Assembly (NCBI RefSeq): GCF_004634215.1
Contig: NZ_SMMH01000008.1
Location: forward strand, 61,268 to 125,267
Source of the DNA: Deinococcus fonticola
GTDB taxonomy: Bacteria > Deinococcota > Deinococci > Deinococcales > Deinococcaceae
Direction of reading: 5' to 3'
DNA: 64,000 bases
Every line of letters starts with the position of its first letter. Within the stretch, counting starts at the first letter, position 1. A model generated the notes under the pieces. The model was not told the origin of the DNA. It searched no databases and saw only the letters and a program-made list of their open reading frames with translations. The position numbers were made by a program, and so were the translations under genes. This document shows, one piece after another, positions 63,837 to 64,000 of the stretch.

Positions 63837-64000
63837 CGCAGCACTGCGCTACACACCCAGGTAAGCCTTGATGACGGCGATTAGGGGTTGACATTTCGTG
63901 TCCAGAATGGCAAAGGGATGAAGGTGTTGACGCCTCATCCCGACTACAGTTTAATGCCCATCCCCCAGGCCGCAACGCTGATTGCCTTTCAGGTTCAATT
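63837..64000. other. Window end without a recognised gene
   Basis: A 29-codon minus-strand frame (63849-63938; MRRQHLHPFAILDTKC then QPLIAVIKAYLGV) has TAAACT 9 bases before its ATG, but nothing identifies it. A TTGACA at 63888 on the plus strand could be a -35 box of a gene beyond the window. Confidence 0.25.

Overview
The window looks like chromosomal DNA of a Deinococcus (Deinococcota). It is strongly GC-rich with GC-biased third codon positions. It carries genes typical of that genus: a UvsE/UVDE endonuclease, a 346-residue eukaryote-like topoisomerase IB, and most late steps of deinoxanthin-type carotenoid synthesis (CrtI, CrtD, CrtO, CruF, a carotenoid-type P450). No rRNA, tRNA, CRISPR array, intact insertion sequence or prophage is visible. 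Several short structured intergenic repeats resemble the small non-coding repeats known from deinococci.

Layout. (1) 1-3.3 kb: the 5' part of type 2 isopentenyl-diphosphate isomerase overlaps uvsE on the minus strand; crtI follows on plus. (2) 3.3-11.2 kb, minus strand: six closely packed genes, transcribed as PQQ-type sugar dehydrogenase, a secreted Cu/Zn superoxide dismutase fused to a beta-propeller, SRPBCC protein, zinc alcohol dehydrogenase, SDR and a large HPII-type catalase. They look like a reactive-oxygen defence operon. (3) 11.5-19.4 kb, minus strand: seven carotenoid-cluster genes, P450, crtO, a lycopene cyclase-CruF fusion, PlsC-type acyltransferase, DoxX protein, family 2 glycosyltransferase and crtD. 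(4) 19.6-26.2 kb: a thiolase, then an SsuABC-like ABC importer with two paralogous binding proteins and a luciferase-like monooxygenase. (5) 26.3-35.8 kb: TPR protein, inositol monophosphatase, a secreted HExxH protein, phenylacetate-CoA ligase, an orphan branched-chain amino acid binding protein, a second acyl-CoA ligase, an MBL-fold hydrolase and a two-TM miniprotein. (6) 35.9-43 kb: ftsH, bamA, rimO and an orphan response regulator. (7) 43-51.4 kb: a large secreted alpha-2-macroglobulin with a coupled HExxH protein, a beta-oxidation remnant (thiolase, acyl-CoA synthetase relic, SDR) and a DUF1175/YfaT-like gene. (8) 51.5-58.2 kb: topoisomerase IB, nagA, and a 1202-residue YhgE/Pip-type membrane protein with two arrays of 42-residue repeats, divergent from a TetR regulator across a 28-bp palindrome. 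(9) 58.2-63.1 kb: an NAD-salvage locus with NMN adenylyltransferase carrying a degenerate Nudix domain, pncB, a NiaP-like transporter and nadE.

Translational coupling is common: ATGA, GTGA or TGATG overlaps join idi2/uvsE, SOD/sugar dehydrogenase, SRPBCC/ADH, crtD/GT2, acyltransferase/cyclase, ABC ATPase/permease, HExxH/A2M and nadM/pncB. GTG and TTG starts are frequent. The best candidates for something undescribed are the SOD-propeller fusion, the cyclase-CruF fusion within a glycosyl- and acyltransferase-bearing carotenoid operon, the YhgE repeat protein with its regulator, and a three-copy hairpin repeat family sharing a CTCCTTCCAGTCGG core.
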